Part shown: piece after piece, positions 1 through 6,277 of the stretch
How positions within the stretch are numbered: the first letter of the stretch is position 1
How the letters are laid out: each line of letters starts with the position of its first letter
Origin: DATDOY01 sp035293045
GTDB lineage: Bacteria; Actinomycetota; Acidimicrobiia; IMCC26256; JACPCJ01
Length of the DNA stretch: 12,426 nt
Assembly (NCBI GenBank): GCA_035293045.1
Contig: DATDOY010000191.1
Location: 1 to 12,426, forward strand
Direction: 5' to 3'
Translations under genes and position numbers: made by a program
The notes under the pieces: model-generated
Database searches by the model: none
What the model was told of the DNA's origin: nothing
The model's input: the letters and a program-made list of their open reading frames with translations, nothing else

Positions 1-1
1 C

Positions 2-562
2 CGCACGGATCTCGACCGAGCGGCGCGGGAGGCCGTCGGCGACCCCATCGAACCGGTCACGGCCCCGTTCGGCGATCTCGACGAGCTCGAATCGTTCTTC
101 GAGGGGTCCCGCGGTCCCGACCTCGTCACGATCGAGCGCCGCGGCTCCCACGTCGAGATGACGATCGACCTCGCGGGCTTCGCTCACGAGGTGCTCGGCG
201 AGACCGGCTCGGCCCTCATCGAAGGAGTCCCGGTGTCGTCGTCGGCCATCCCCTCGCGCTCGGACCTCGACGCGACGCTGTCGATCCGAGCGGAGGGGTC
301 GTTTCGGACCCACAACGCGGATGCCCGCCGCGATGGGGCGCTCGTGTGGCGCATGTGGCCCATCCCGGATCGGCCCGCGGTGGTGTCGATCGACCTTGAA
401 GGATCTGCGTCTCGGACCGTACCCCTCCGCGCTGCGGGTGCCGCCGGGACCGCCGGACTCGTGGCGTTCGTCGCATGCGTTCGATTCCGACGCCGGCGGC
501 GGGCGACGCCACGTCGCAGGCCCGTCGGAGTCGAGCGGTCCGCCCCCACCGCCACGCCGTAG
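2..562 (+). CDS. LppM/DUF3153-like membrane-anchored protein, C-terminal part (5' end outside window)
   Basis: The reading frame is open from the window edge to a TAG at 560-562, so the start lies upstream and about 186 codons are visible. The visible part has a pattern typical of DUF3153/LppM-type actinobacterial envelope proteins: a stretch with 'LDELESFFEG', then 'RRGSHVEMTIDL', then a beta-rich segment containing 'SFRTHNADARRDGALVWRM'. The HNAD...W portion matches the place where this family usually has an 'xNAd..dg..v.W' motif. It ends with one hydrophobic segment (about TVPLRAAGAAGTAGLVAFVACV) followed by an Arg-rich tail, as expected for a protein anchored by its C-terminus with the tail in the cytoplasm. 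A signal peptide or lipobox would be in the missing part. The family call rests on pattern memory only. The function is unknown; LppM of Mycobacterium is a secreted lipid-binding protein, and the same role here would be an extrapolation. Confidence 0.6.
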   Translation, partial: RTDLDRAAREAVGDPIEPVTAPFGDLDELESFFEGSRGPDLVTIERRGSHVEMTIDLAGFAHEVLGETGSALIEGVPVSSSAIPSRSDLDATLSIRAEGSFRTHNADARRDGALVWRMWPIPDRPAVVSIDLEGSASRTVPLRAAGAAGTAGLVAFVACVRFRRRRRATPRRRPVGVERSAPTATP

Positions 563-565
563 GGT
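560..565 (+). promoter_or_regulatory. Candidate -10 box (TAGGGT) for a near-leaderless apgM transcript
   Basis: TAGGGT fits the actinobacterial -10 pattern TANNNT and ends 9 nt before the apgM ATG, so transcription would begin at or within a few bases of the start codon. No good Shine-Dalgarno sequence lies at the usual distance. The TAG is also the stop codon of the upstream gene. I see no clear -35 element. The call rests on position and consensus only. Confidence 0.4.
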
Positions 566-574
566 GAATGGCGC

Positions 575-1768
575 ATGGACCTCTCCGCGCTCATCCAGCC
601 CGCCGACACCAAGATCGTGCTCGTCGTCATGGACGGTCTCGGCGGGTACGCCGACGCCGAGCACGACACCGAGTCGGAAGAGGCGAACACCCCCAACCTC
701 GACGCCCTCGCCGCCGACGGCGTCTCGGGGCTCGTCGAGCCCGTCGGACCGGGAATCACGCCGGGCTCGGGCCCGGGACACCTCGCCCTCTTCGGGTACG
801 ACCCCCACGAGTTCGAACTCGGGCGCGGCGCCCTGAGCGCGGCGGGTCTCGAGTTCGACCTCGAACCCGGCGACGTCGCCGCCCGGGCCAACCTGTGCAC
901 CCTCGACGCGGACGGCGTCATCACCGACCGACGCGCCGGTCGCCTGCCCGACGAGGAGGCCGAAGCCCTCGTCGAGCGACTCGGGCAGCAGGTCGACATC
1001 GACGGCGTCGACGTCTTCTTCCGACACGAGCGCGAACACCGCGTGCTCGTCGTGCTGCGGGGGGCGGATCTCGACCCGGGAGTCTCGGACACCGATCCCC
1101 AGAAAGAGGGGCACAGGCCGCTGCCGGCGCAAGCGCTCGCCCCGGCCGCGAAGCGAACCGCGGAACTCGTCAACGAACTCGACGCGCAGATTCGCACGAC
1201 GCTCGCCGGAGAGCGACGCGGCAACGCCCTGCTGCTTCGGGGGTTCGACACGCTGCGCGAACTGCCCTCGTTTGGTGACCGCTACGGCCTCCGGGCGGCC
1301 GCCGTCGCGATCTATCCCATGTACCGAGGCATCGCCGCGATCCTCGGCATGGACGTTCTCGGCCGGCCGGCTTCAATCGCCGAACAGATCGAGATCATGC
1401 GTGAGGCGTGGGATCGCCACGACTACTTCTTCGTGCACCACAAGTACACCGACTCCGCCGGAGAAGACGGCGATCGCCCGCGAAAGATCGCCGCGATCGA
1501 GAGCCTCGACGCCGCGCTCCCCGAGATCCGCGCCCTCGGTCCGGACGTGATCGTCGTGTCCGGAGACCACGCGACCCCGACCCAGATGGCGGCGCACTCC
1601 TGGCACCCCGTGCCCGCCGTGCTGTGGTCGCCGCGGTGCGGGCGCGACGACGTCGACCGCTTCGGGGAACGGTGGTGCCGGGCGGGAGGCCTGGGGCTGC
1701 GCCCCACGGCGACGCTCATGCCGATCATGCTCGCCAACGCCGGCCGCCTCGCCAAGTACGGGGCCTGA
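575..1768 (+). CDS. apgM: 2,3-bisphosphoglycerate-independent phosphoglycerate mutase, archaeal type (aPGAM)
   Basis: A cytoplasmic glycolytic enzyme that interconverts 3-phosphoglycerate and 2-phosphoglycerate through a phosphoserine intermediate and two divalent metal ions. The 397-residue length and motifs fit the aPGAM branch of the alkaline phosphatase superfamily. VVMDGLGG holds metal ligand Asp20. 'TPGSGPGHLALFGYDP' holds the likely catalytic Ser65. 'HHKYTDSAGEDGD' (Lys290, Asp293, Glu297, Asp298) and 'SGDHATPTQMAAHSWHP' (Asp331, His332, His341) carry the second metal-binding group. Glu297 stands where many archaeal members have His; as I recall, several bacterial members also have GED there, so I do not read it as inactivating. 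The ATG at 575 begins just before the conserved core and lies 12 bp after the upstream stop. The upstream gene looks unrelated, so the adjacency is probably not functional. Confidence 0.92.
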   Translation: MDLSALIQPADTKIVLVVMDGLGGYADAEHDTESEEANTPNLDALAADGVSGLVEPVGPGITPGSGPGHLALFGYDPHEFELGRGALSAAGLEFDLEPGDVAARANLCTLDADGVITDRRAGRLPDEEAEALVERLGQQVDIDGVDVFFRHEREHRVLVVLRGADLDPGVSDTDPQKEGHRPLPAQALAPAAKRTAELVNELDAQIRTTLAGERRGNALLLRGFDTLRELPSFGDRYGLRAAAVAIYPMYRGIAAILGMDVLGRPASIAEQIEIMREAWDRHDYFFVHHKYTDSAGEDGDRPRKIAAIESLDAALPEIRALGPDVIVVSGDHATPTQMAAHSWHPVPAVLWSPRCGRDDVDRFGERWCRAGGLGLRPTATLMPIMLANAGRLAKYGA

Positions 1769-1788
1769 GCGCCCTCCCCTTCCTTGCC

Positions 1789-1807
1789 GTCCGCCGGTGA
1801 GGTGGAC
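1789..1807 (+). terminator. Weak stem-loop after apgM
   Basis: GTCCGCC and GGTGGAC form a 7-bp stem with one G-U pair and a 5-nt loop, 20 bp after the apgM stop. There is no T-tract. It may be a terminator between apgM and the sigma factor gene, but in such GC-rich DNA a stem this short could be chance. Confidence 0.25.
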
Positions 1808-1856
1808 GAATCGGGCAAACTGAGTGCCCGCTCCGCGGCGCGAGCACCTCGTCGTC

Positions 1857-1881
1857 GGAACGGCCGCGCCGACCCGTCTGA
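1857..1881 (+). promoter_or_regulatory. Possible ECF-type promoter upstream of the first sigma factor gene
   Basis: GGAAC at 1857-1861 resembles an ECF -35 element and GTCTGA at 1876-1881 resembles a sigmaE-like -10 element. The gap between them (14 nt) is shorter than the usual 15-17 nt, so the match is imperfect. If real, it would suggest autoregulation by the ECF factor encoded just downstream. Transcription would begin close to an in-frame ATG at 1889, which would add 14 residues to the protein. Confidence 0.22.
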
Positions 1882-1930
1882 CAGGGTGATGCCCACCTGT
1901 GTTCTCATCGAACCCGCACCAACCCGGGTG

Positions 1931-2461
1931 ATGGACGATCTTGAGCTCGTCGACCGCGCAGCCGCGGGCGACGCCTCGGCGTTCGAGACCCTCGTACGCC
2001 GTCACACCGACGCCGCGTGGCGGATGGCGCGTTCGATGCTGCGCGACGACTTCGCGGCCGAGGAGGCCGTCCAGGACACGTTCCTCAAGGCATACCGGAA
2101 CCTCCACACGTTCCGGGGTGACGCCAAGGTCAGCACCTGGCTCTTGTCGATTTGCCACCGGTGCTGCATCGACCGGCTGCGCCTGAAGCGCCACAACGTG
2201 GTTTCGCTCGACGAAGCCGGCCGCGAACCTCGCACCGAGGACCGCACCGACCTCAAGCTCGCCGTCGACGAGGCGATGGCCGCGCTTCCCGCCGACGAGC
2301 GCGACGCGTTCACCCTCGTCGAAATCGTCGGCCACAGCCGTGAGGGTGCCGCCGAGATCGCCGGGGTGCCCGCGTCGACGATGCGCTCACGCGTCTCGCG
2401 AGCGCGCGAAAAGCTGGCCAAGGCCCTCGGCGACGCCCGGCACGAAGCGAGCGGGGAATGA
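1931..2461 (+). CDS. ECF-family RNA polymerase sigma factor
   Basis: A 176-residue sigma factor with only regions 2 and 4, the ECF layout. It directs RNA polymerase to a dedicated promoter set when released from its anti-sigma factor. Region 2 spans about residues 18-88, with 'EEAVQDTFLKAYRNLHTFRG' and 'KVSTWLLSICHRCCIDRLR' giving the core-binding and -10-recognition helices. Region 4 spans about residues 116-167, with a helix-turn-helix in 'EGAAEIAGVPASTMRSRVSRAREKL'. I chose the ATG at 1931 because it gives the usual 'MDDLELVxRAAAGD' beginning. In-frame ATGs at 1889 and 1784 are alternatives, and none has a convincing ribosome-binding site. Its TGA stop overlaps the ATG of the next gene as ATGA, so the sigma and anti-sigma factors are probably translated together. 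This is the usual arrangement for a sigma factor held at the membrane. Confidence 0.9.
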   Translation: MDDLELVDRAAAGDASAFETLVRRHTDAAWRMARSMLRDDFAAEEAVQDTFLKAYRNLHTFRGDAKVSTWLLSICHRCCIDRLRLKRHNVVSLDEAGREPRTEDRTDLKLAVDEAMAALPADERDAFTLVEIVGHSREGAAEIAGVPASTMRSRVSRAREKLAKALGDARHEASGE

Positions 2462-4047
2462 CCGCCGCGGAAGGTCGGGGCGGCATGCGGCACTCGGCGT
2501 GCCGGCGTGCGCTCATCGAGGGCGACCTCCACCCCGAGGTCGCCGAGCACCTCGAGGAGTGCGAACGCTGCCGAAGTTTCGCCCGTGACCTCGGACAACT
2601 CGCGGAGTACGCGCAGGCGATGGCGCCGGGGCCTGCACCCGAGGGGCTCGCCGATCGAGTGATCGCCCACGTCGGGCAAGCAGGCGGCTCGGCCGCCGAT
2701 CCCGACGCCGTCATCACCCCCGTCGACCTCGATCGCGAACGCGCCGCTCGCCGCTCACCGCTCACCCAGCGGCCCGTGGTCGCGGTGCTGTCGATCGCCG
2801 CGGTCGCCGCGCTCGTCCTCGGCGCCCTCGCGGTGCTCCCTCGCTCGGCGGACGACGGCACGCAAGTCGCTGACGACGGCGACCGTTCAGCCACCATCGA
2901 TCCGCTGCTCGCCGCTGCTCGCGAGACCATCGACACCCGCACGGCACGGGTGCGTCTCTCCGGAACTGCTCACGCCACCATCACACCGCCTGACACCCTC
3001 GCCTTCCCCGAGGTCCAACTCCCCGCCGTCCCCACCGAAGCGCTCACGCCGCCGCCGTTCCAGCCGCCTCCAGAACCCGACTACTCGCAGATTCCCCCCG
3101 ACCAGCAAGAGGAGACGCGCCGTCAATACGAGGAGTACGTCGAAGAATCGCGCCGTCAATACGAGGAGTACGCCGCGACCGCCGAGGCGATGTACGAAGA
3201 GCAGTACCGGCGCATGCAGTCCGACGCCGCCTCGGTCTTCGCCCAGATCGAAATCCCCGACCAGTACTCGTTCGACATGACCATCGAAGGCACCGGTGCC
3301 GTCGAGTTCCCCGACCGCATGCGGGTCGACGGTGAGATGAAGGTGGAGACCAGCGAACCCGGCGCACTTCCGCTCGACCCGTCGGCCCCCTTCGGCGTCG
3401 CCGTCGACGGCGATCGCACCCTGATGCGATCGCCCGATGGCTCGTGGATCGAGGTTCCGGGCGCGGCCGGTCCGCTTTCTCTCCTTCTCGCCGACCCCAA
3501 TGGCGTGGCGCGGTTGCTCGAGGGCGCCAAAGGAGAGGTTGACGATCTCGGCGTCGAGACGATCGAGGGCGTCGACGTCCGGCACTATCGCTTCCGCGTG
3601 AAGGCCAGCCTCGTCGCCGCCTCGCCGAGGATCGACGGCGATCCCTCCAGGGACGCCTCCGACGCCGACGCCGAGGTCACCGCCGAGGCGTGGATCGGTG
3701 TCGACGACGACATCGTCTACAAGATGACGGTCCGATCGTCGTCGTCCTACGACGGCGGAGGCGGCTTCACCAGCAGGGTCGAGAGCGCCATGACCCTCGA
3801 GCTGTTCGACTTCGGTGCGACCGTCGCGGTCGAGATTCCCGAGACGACCGCCTCCTCCTCCGCACCACTCGGACCCTCAGCCCTCCTCGCCCCGTACACG
3901 AGCGATATGGCCGCGGGATTCTTCTACGCGCCACCGGCCGAGACGACGCCGCCGACGTTTGTGTACCCGGCGCCCACCTTCTCCTCGCCTCCTGCGCCGC
4001 CACCGTCGTTCCAATCGCCAGAGTCGCCGCCCACGAGCGAGGGATAA
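2458..4047 (+). CDS. Membrane anti-sigma factor with zinc-finger (ZAS) domain and LolA/LppX-like extracytoplasmic domain
   Basis: A 529-residue single-pass membrane protein. The cytoplasmic part carries Cys15 and the motif His31-x3-Cys35-x2-Cys38, the signature of zinc-binding anti-sigma domains that hold an ECF sigma factor. One transmembrane helix lies at about residues 106-127. The large outer part begins with 'ARETIDTRTARVRLSGTAHATI', continues through a Pro-rich stretch and a charged coiled-coil-like insert with two RRQYEEY repeats (about residues 221-260), and returns to beta-rich sequence. That includes 'YSFDMTIEGTGAVEFPDRM', 'VDDLGVETIEGVDVRHYRFRV' and 'AEAWIGVDDDIVYKMTVR'. These resemble the LolA/LppX fold, which binds lipids or lipoproteins. 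The tail is Pro/Ser-rich. Most ECF anti-sigma factors are 200-300 residues, so this one has an unusually large sensor. The sigma partner is encoded immediately upstream with overlapping codons. The anti-sigma role is well supported; lipid sensing is inference. Confidence 0.85.
   Translation: MTAAEGRGGMRHSACRRALIEGDLHPEVAEHLEECERCRSFARDLGQLAEYAQAMAPGPAPEGLADRVIAHVGQAGGSAADPDAVITPVDLDRERAARRSPLTQRPVVAVLSIAAVAALVLGALAVLPRSADDGTQVADDGDRSATIDPLLAAARETIDTRTARVRLSGTAHATITPPDTLAFPEVQLPAVPTEALTPPPFQPPPEPDYSQIPPDQQEETRRQYEEYVEESRRQYEEYAATAEAMYEEQYRRMQSDAASVFAQIEIPDQYSFDMTIEGTGAVEFPDRMRVDGEMKVETSEPGALPLDPSAPFGVAVDGDRTLMRSPDGSWIEVPGAAGPLSLLLADPNGVARLLEGAKGEVDDLGVETIEGVDVRHYRFRVKASLVAASPRIDGDPSRDASDADAEVTAEAWIGVDDDIVYKMTVRSSSSYDGGGGFTSRVESAMTLELFDFGATVAVEIPETTASSSAPLGPSALLAPYTSDMAAGFFYAPPAETTPPTFVYPAPTFSSPPAPPPSFQSPESPPTSEG
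3116..3172 (+). repeat. 24-bp direct repeat, 33-bp period, inside the anti-sigma gene
   Basis: The copies at 3116-3139 and 3149-3172 are identical and in frame, encoding two RRQYEEY units 11 residues apart in the coiled-coil-like insert. A spacing of 11 residues is three helical turns, so the repeated faces align. Identity at the DNA level suggests a recent duplication. Confidence 0.85.
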
Positions 4048-4050
4048 CCT
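4045..4050 (+). promoter_or_regulatory. Candidate -10 box (TAACCT) for the WS/DGAT gene
   Basis: TAACCT fits TANNNT and ends 7 nt before the GTG start at 4058, which suits a leaderless or nearly leaderless transcript. Its first three bases are the TAA stop of the anti-sigma gene. The same hexamer lies 8 nt before the GTG of the lytic transglycosylase gene at 6996. No clear -35 element is visible. The acyltransferase could therefore be expressed independently of the sigma/anti-sigma transcript as well as by read-through. Confidence 0.4.
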
Positions 4051-4057
4051 CCTGCGC

Positions 4058-5530
4058 GTGAGCGCACCTCGTGAGTCGACGGACCCGGCGAACCCGCCGT
4101 CCGAGCAGTTCGTCGTGCACATGAGCGACGCCGACGCGCTCATGTGGAACATCGAGAAGGATCCGATGCTCCGCTCGACGATCACGGCGATCGCCGTTCT
4201 CGACCGGGCACCCGACTGGGACCGCCTCGTGGGCGTCATCGACCGGGCGACGCGCATGATCCCGCAACTGCGCCAGCGCGTCGTCGTCCCACCGCTCCGG
4301 GTCGGCCCACCCCGCTGGACGTTCGACGCCAACTTCGACCTCGAGTACCACCTCCGTCGAGTGCGGGCGCCCGAACCCGCGACGCTCGACACGCTCCTCC
4401 ACATCGCCGAGGGCATCGGGATGGCCGGCTTCGACCGCGCGCGGCCGTTGTGGGAGTTCGTCCTCGTCGAGGGGCTCGGCCTGGGCGAACCCACCGCATC
4501 GGGCGGTCGCTCGAAGCGGCGCGACGGCGCCGCACTGATCCAAAAGGTGCACCACTCGATCACCGACGGCGTCGGCGGCATCAGGCTCGCCATGCACCTC
4601 CTCGACCTCGAACCCGACCCGCCCGATCGTGAGCCCGCCCCGGACGCTCCCCCGGCCGAAGAGCCAAGCCTTTTGGACCTCATCGCCGAGGCCGCCGCCC
4701 ACAACCAACGACGGGCTCGGAACGCCGTGGCGCGCTCGACGGTCGGACTCACGGGCGCGGCGCTCAGCGCGTTCTCGGCGCCTGACGCGGCGGTGGCGCG
4801 AGCGATCCGCTCCGCCCGGTCGGTCGCCCGGATCCTGGCGCCGGTCAACGAGCCGCTCTCCCCCATCATGCGGGGCCGCAGCCTGTCGTCCCGCTACGCC
4901 GCGGTGAGCGTCGGCCTCGACGAGTTGAAGGCCGCCGCCAAGGCGGTGGACGGCACCCTCAACGACGCCTTCGTGGCCGCCGTCGGTGGAGGCCTGCGCC
5001 GCTACCACGAAGCCCACGGCGCGGCGATCGACGACCTGCGCATGACGATGCCGATCAACATCCGCGTCGAGGACGACCCCACGGCGGGCAACCGCTTCGT
5101 CCCGGCGCGATTCCCGGTTCCCGTCGCCATCGTCGATCCGGTGGAGCGCATGCGCCAGGTCGGGCGCCTCGTCCGCGAGTGGCGCTCCGAGCCCGCTCTG
5201 GCCCTGACCGACACGCTGGCCGGGATCCTCAACCGTCTCCCGACGTCAGTGACCACCCGGGTGTTCGGCGGCATGCTGAAGGGGGTCGACTTCGTCACCA
5301 GCAACGTGCCCGGCGTGCCGTTCCCCGTCTACCTCGCGGGGTCGGAGGTGACCGCCCAATACGCCTTCGGCCCGCTGTCGGGTGCCGCCACCAACCTGGT
5401 GCTGGTGTCGCACTGCGGGACGTGTTACGTCGGCGTCAACGTCGACGCGTCCGCCATCCCCGATCGCGACCGTTTCGTGGCGTGCATCCAAGCCGGGTTC
5501 GACGAGGTCGTCGCCGTGGGAACTGCCTAG
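4058..5530 (+). CDS. Wax ester synthase / diacylglycerol acyltransferase (WS/DGAT family)
   Basis: A 490-residue acyltransferase that joins acyl-CoA to a fatty alcohol or diacylglycerol, producing wax esters or triacylglycerol at the cytoplasmic membrane and lipid bodies. The catalytic motif HHxxxDG is present as 'HHSITDG' at residues 165-171, with His166 as the expected base. Other family marks are the N-terminal 'MSDADALMWNIEKDPM', 'PLWEFVLVEGL', 'TLNDAFVAAVGGGLRRY', 'TMPINIR' and 'NVPG' at 416-419. The length fits the family. The GTG at 4058 is 10 bp after the anti-sigma stop. GTG 4115 or ATG 4121 would remove about 20 poorly conserved residues and are fair alternatives. A small basic insert (GGRSKRRDG) lies just before the catalytic motif. 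The gene follows the sigma/anti-sigma pair closely, hinting at shared control. Substrate preference cannot be read from the sequence. Confidence 0.92.
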   Translation: MSAPRESTDPANPPSEQFVVHMSDADALMWNIEKDPMLRSTITAIAVLDRAPDWDRLVGVIDRATRMIPQLRQRVVVPPLRVGPPRWTFDANFDLEYHLRRVRAPEPATLDTLLHIAEGIGMAGFDRARPLWEFVLVEGLGLGEPTASGGRSKRRDGAALIQKVHHSITDGVGGIRLAMHLLDLEPDPPDREPAPDAPPAEEPSLLDLIAEAAAHNQRRARNAVARSTVGLTGAALSAFSAPDAAVARAIRSARSVARILAPVNEPLSPIMRGRSLSSRYAAVSVGLDELKAAAKAVDGTLNDAFVAAVGGGLRRYHEAHGAAIDDLRMTMPINIRVEDDPTAGNRFVPARFPVPVAIVDPVERMRQVGRLVREWRSEPALALTDTLAGILNRLPTSVTTRVFGGMLKGVDFVTSNVPGVPFPVYLAGSEVTAQYAFGPLSGAATNLVLVSHCGTCYVGVNVDASAIPDRDRFVACIQAGFDEVVAVGTA

Positions 5531-5542
5531 CTCAGGTACCGA

Positions 5543-5569
5543 CCGGGGGGATCAGGAGTCCCCACCCGG
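5543..5569. terminator. Hairpin at a convergent gene junction
   Basis: CCGGGGGGA at 5543-5551 pairs with TCCCC plus CCCGG at 5559-5569, giving about 9 bp with a 2-nt bulge and a 7-nt loop. It lies between the WS/DGAT stop (5530) and the last codons of the opposite-strand gene, whose stop codon is in the loop. There is no T-tract in either direction. It could work for both genes. Confidence 0.4.
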
Positions 5570-6259
5570 ACCCGCGTTGTCGCCGTCTGGATGGTTGGTC
5601 TCGTCCTCATCATCCGCGTGGTCGCACTTGTCGTCGTCGGACTGTCCGGGGGCATCCTCGTTGCCGTTGTTCTCGGATGACGCCTCCGCCGAGACCGCCT
5701 CGCCGTGCAGGCACCCTTCGAGGCTGTCGTCGCGAGCAACGCTCGACACGGTTTGGCCGTGGTTGTCAGGGTGGTCGCCGTCCGGGTGGTTGGTCTCGTC
5801 CACGTCGGTACCGACGTTGTGGTTGTCGTCCTTGTCCTTGCCTTTACCGCTCTCGTCGTCGTCAGGATCCGGGAGGTCGAGGCCGACGTGGCGCACCGTT
5901 TCGGAAACGACGCTCTGAGCCGAGTTCGGCAGGACGTTGACAGCGGCAAGTCCCAGGACGAACGCCAACAACAGTGCGCTGCCTGTCGCGAGCCAACGGG
6001 GCGTGAGTGCGGGCATCGGATTCCTCCTCAACGTGGCGCGTTCGCGGACACCAGCCCACCCTCCGGGCGTCGCCGCACCCGAGGCCTTCTCGGCCGCCGC
6101 CGAACGCATCGCCGCGAGATGCCGCTGCGCGACGTGCTCCTCAGGTGGACGCGAGAACGCACGACGCATGGCCTCATGGACGGCGTCGTCGTGGAGGGCC
6201 GGGTCGTCGCCCGCTCCCTCGTTGGTTCCGATGTTCTCGTGTGCCCGGTGTTCGTCCAT
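5552..6259 (-). CDS. Probable membrane anti-sigma factor with Asp-rich repeat tail
   Basis: This 235-residue single-pass protein is encoded 18 bp downstream of a sigma factor, on the same strand. The N-terminal cytoplasmic part (1-88) has 'HEAMRRAFSRPPEEHVAQRHLAAMRSAA', a helical segment of a kind often seen in proteins paired with actinobacterial sigma factors. A transmembrane helix spans about residues 89-110. The outer tail (111-235) is very rich in Asp, His, Asn and Gly, contains DETNHPDGD twice (154-162 and 219-227), and has two cysteines (183, 212) that could form a disulfide. There is no zinc-finger signature, so it is not a ZAS-type anti-sigma factor. The anti-sigma role is inferred from gene position, topology and the N-terminal segment. 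The acidic repeats suggest cation or surface binding, but nothing in the sequence proves it. The ATG at 6259 lacks a strong ribosome-binding site. Confidence 0.65.
   Translation of the reverse strand: MDEHRAHENIGTNEGAGDDPALHDDAVHEAMRRAFSRPPEEHVAQRHLAAMRSAAAEKASGAATPGGWAGVRERATLRRNPMPALTPRWLATGSALLLAFVLGLAAVNVLPNSAQSVVSETVRHVGLDLPDPDDDESGKGKDKDDNHNVGTDVDETNHPDGDHPDNHGQTVSSVARDDSLEGCLHGEAVSAEASSENNGNEDAPGQSDDDKCDHADDEDETNHPDGDNAGPGGDS
5579..5801 (-). repeat. Two 28-bp near-identical direct repeats encoding the DETNHPDGD unit
   Basis: The copies at 5579-5606 and 5774-5801 differ at two positions, both synonymous, and lie 195 bp apart in the same frame. They encode the DETNHPDGD repeat in the outer tail of the probable anti-sigma factor. 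Low divergence suggests duplication or conversion within the gene. Confidence 0.8.
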
Positions 6260-6277
6260 TCCGTTGGGAGTGATCGC

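Noticed and set aside
184..1251. A 355-codon minus-strand frame opposite the LppM-like and apgM genes
   Set aside because: It is Ser/Arg/Pro-rich antisense shadow; apgM has clear catalytic motifs on the plus strand.
3116..3172. The direct repeat as a possible CRISPR or mobile-element remnant
   Set aside because: It has only two in-frame copies with a 9-bp gap inside a coding region, best explained as a coding duplication.
3815..4057. N-terminal extension of the WS/DGAT (571-residue frame)
   Set aside because: It overlaps the anti-sigma coding end and encodes Arg/Pro-rich sequence with no family similarity.
3767..5017. Long minus-strand frames (416 and 330 codons) opposite the WS/DGAT gene
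   Set aside because: The compositions are typical of antisense frames in high-GC DNA, without motifs, while the plus strand has the complete acyltransferase motif set.
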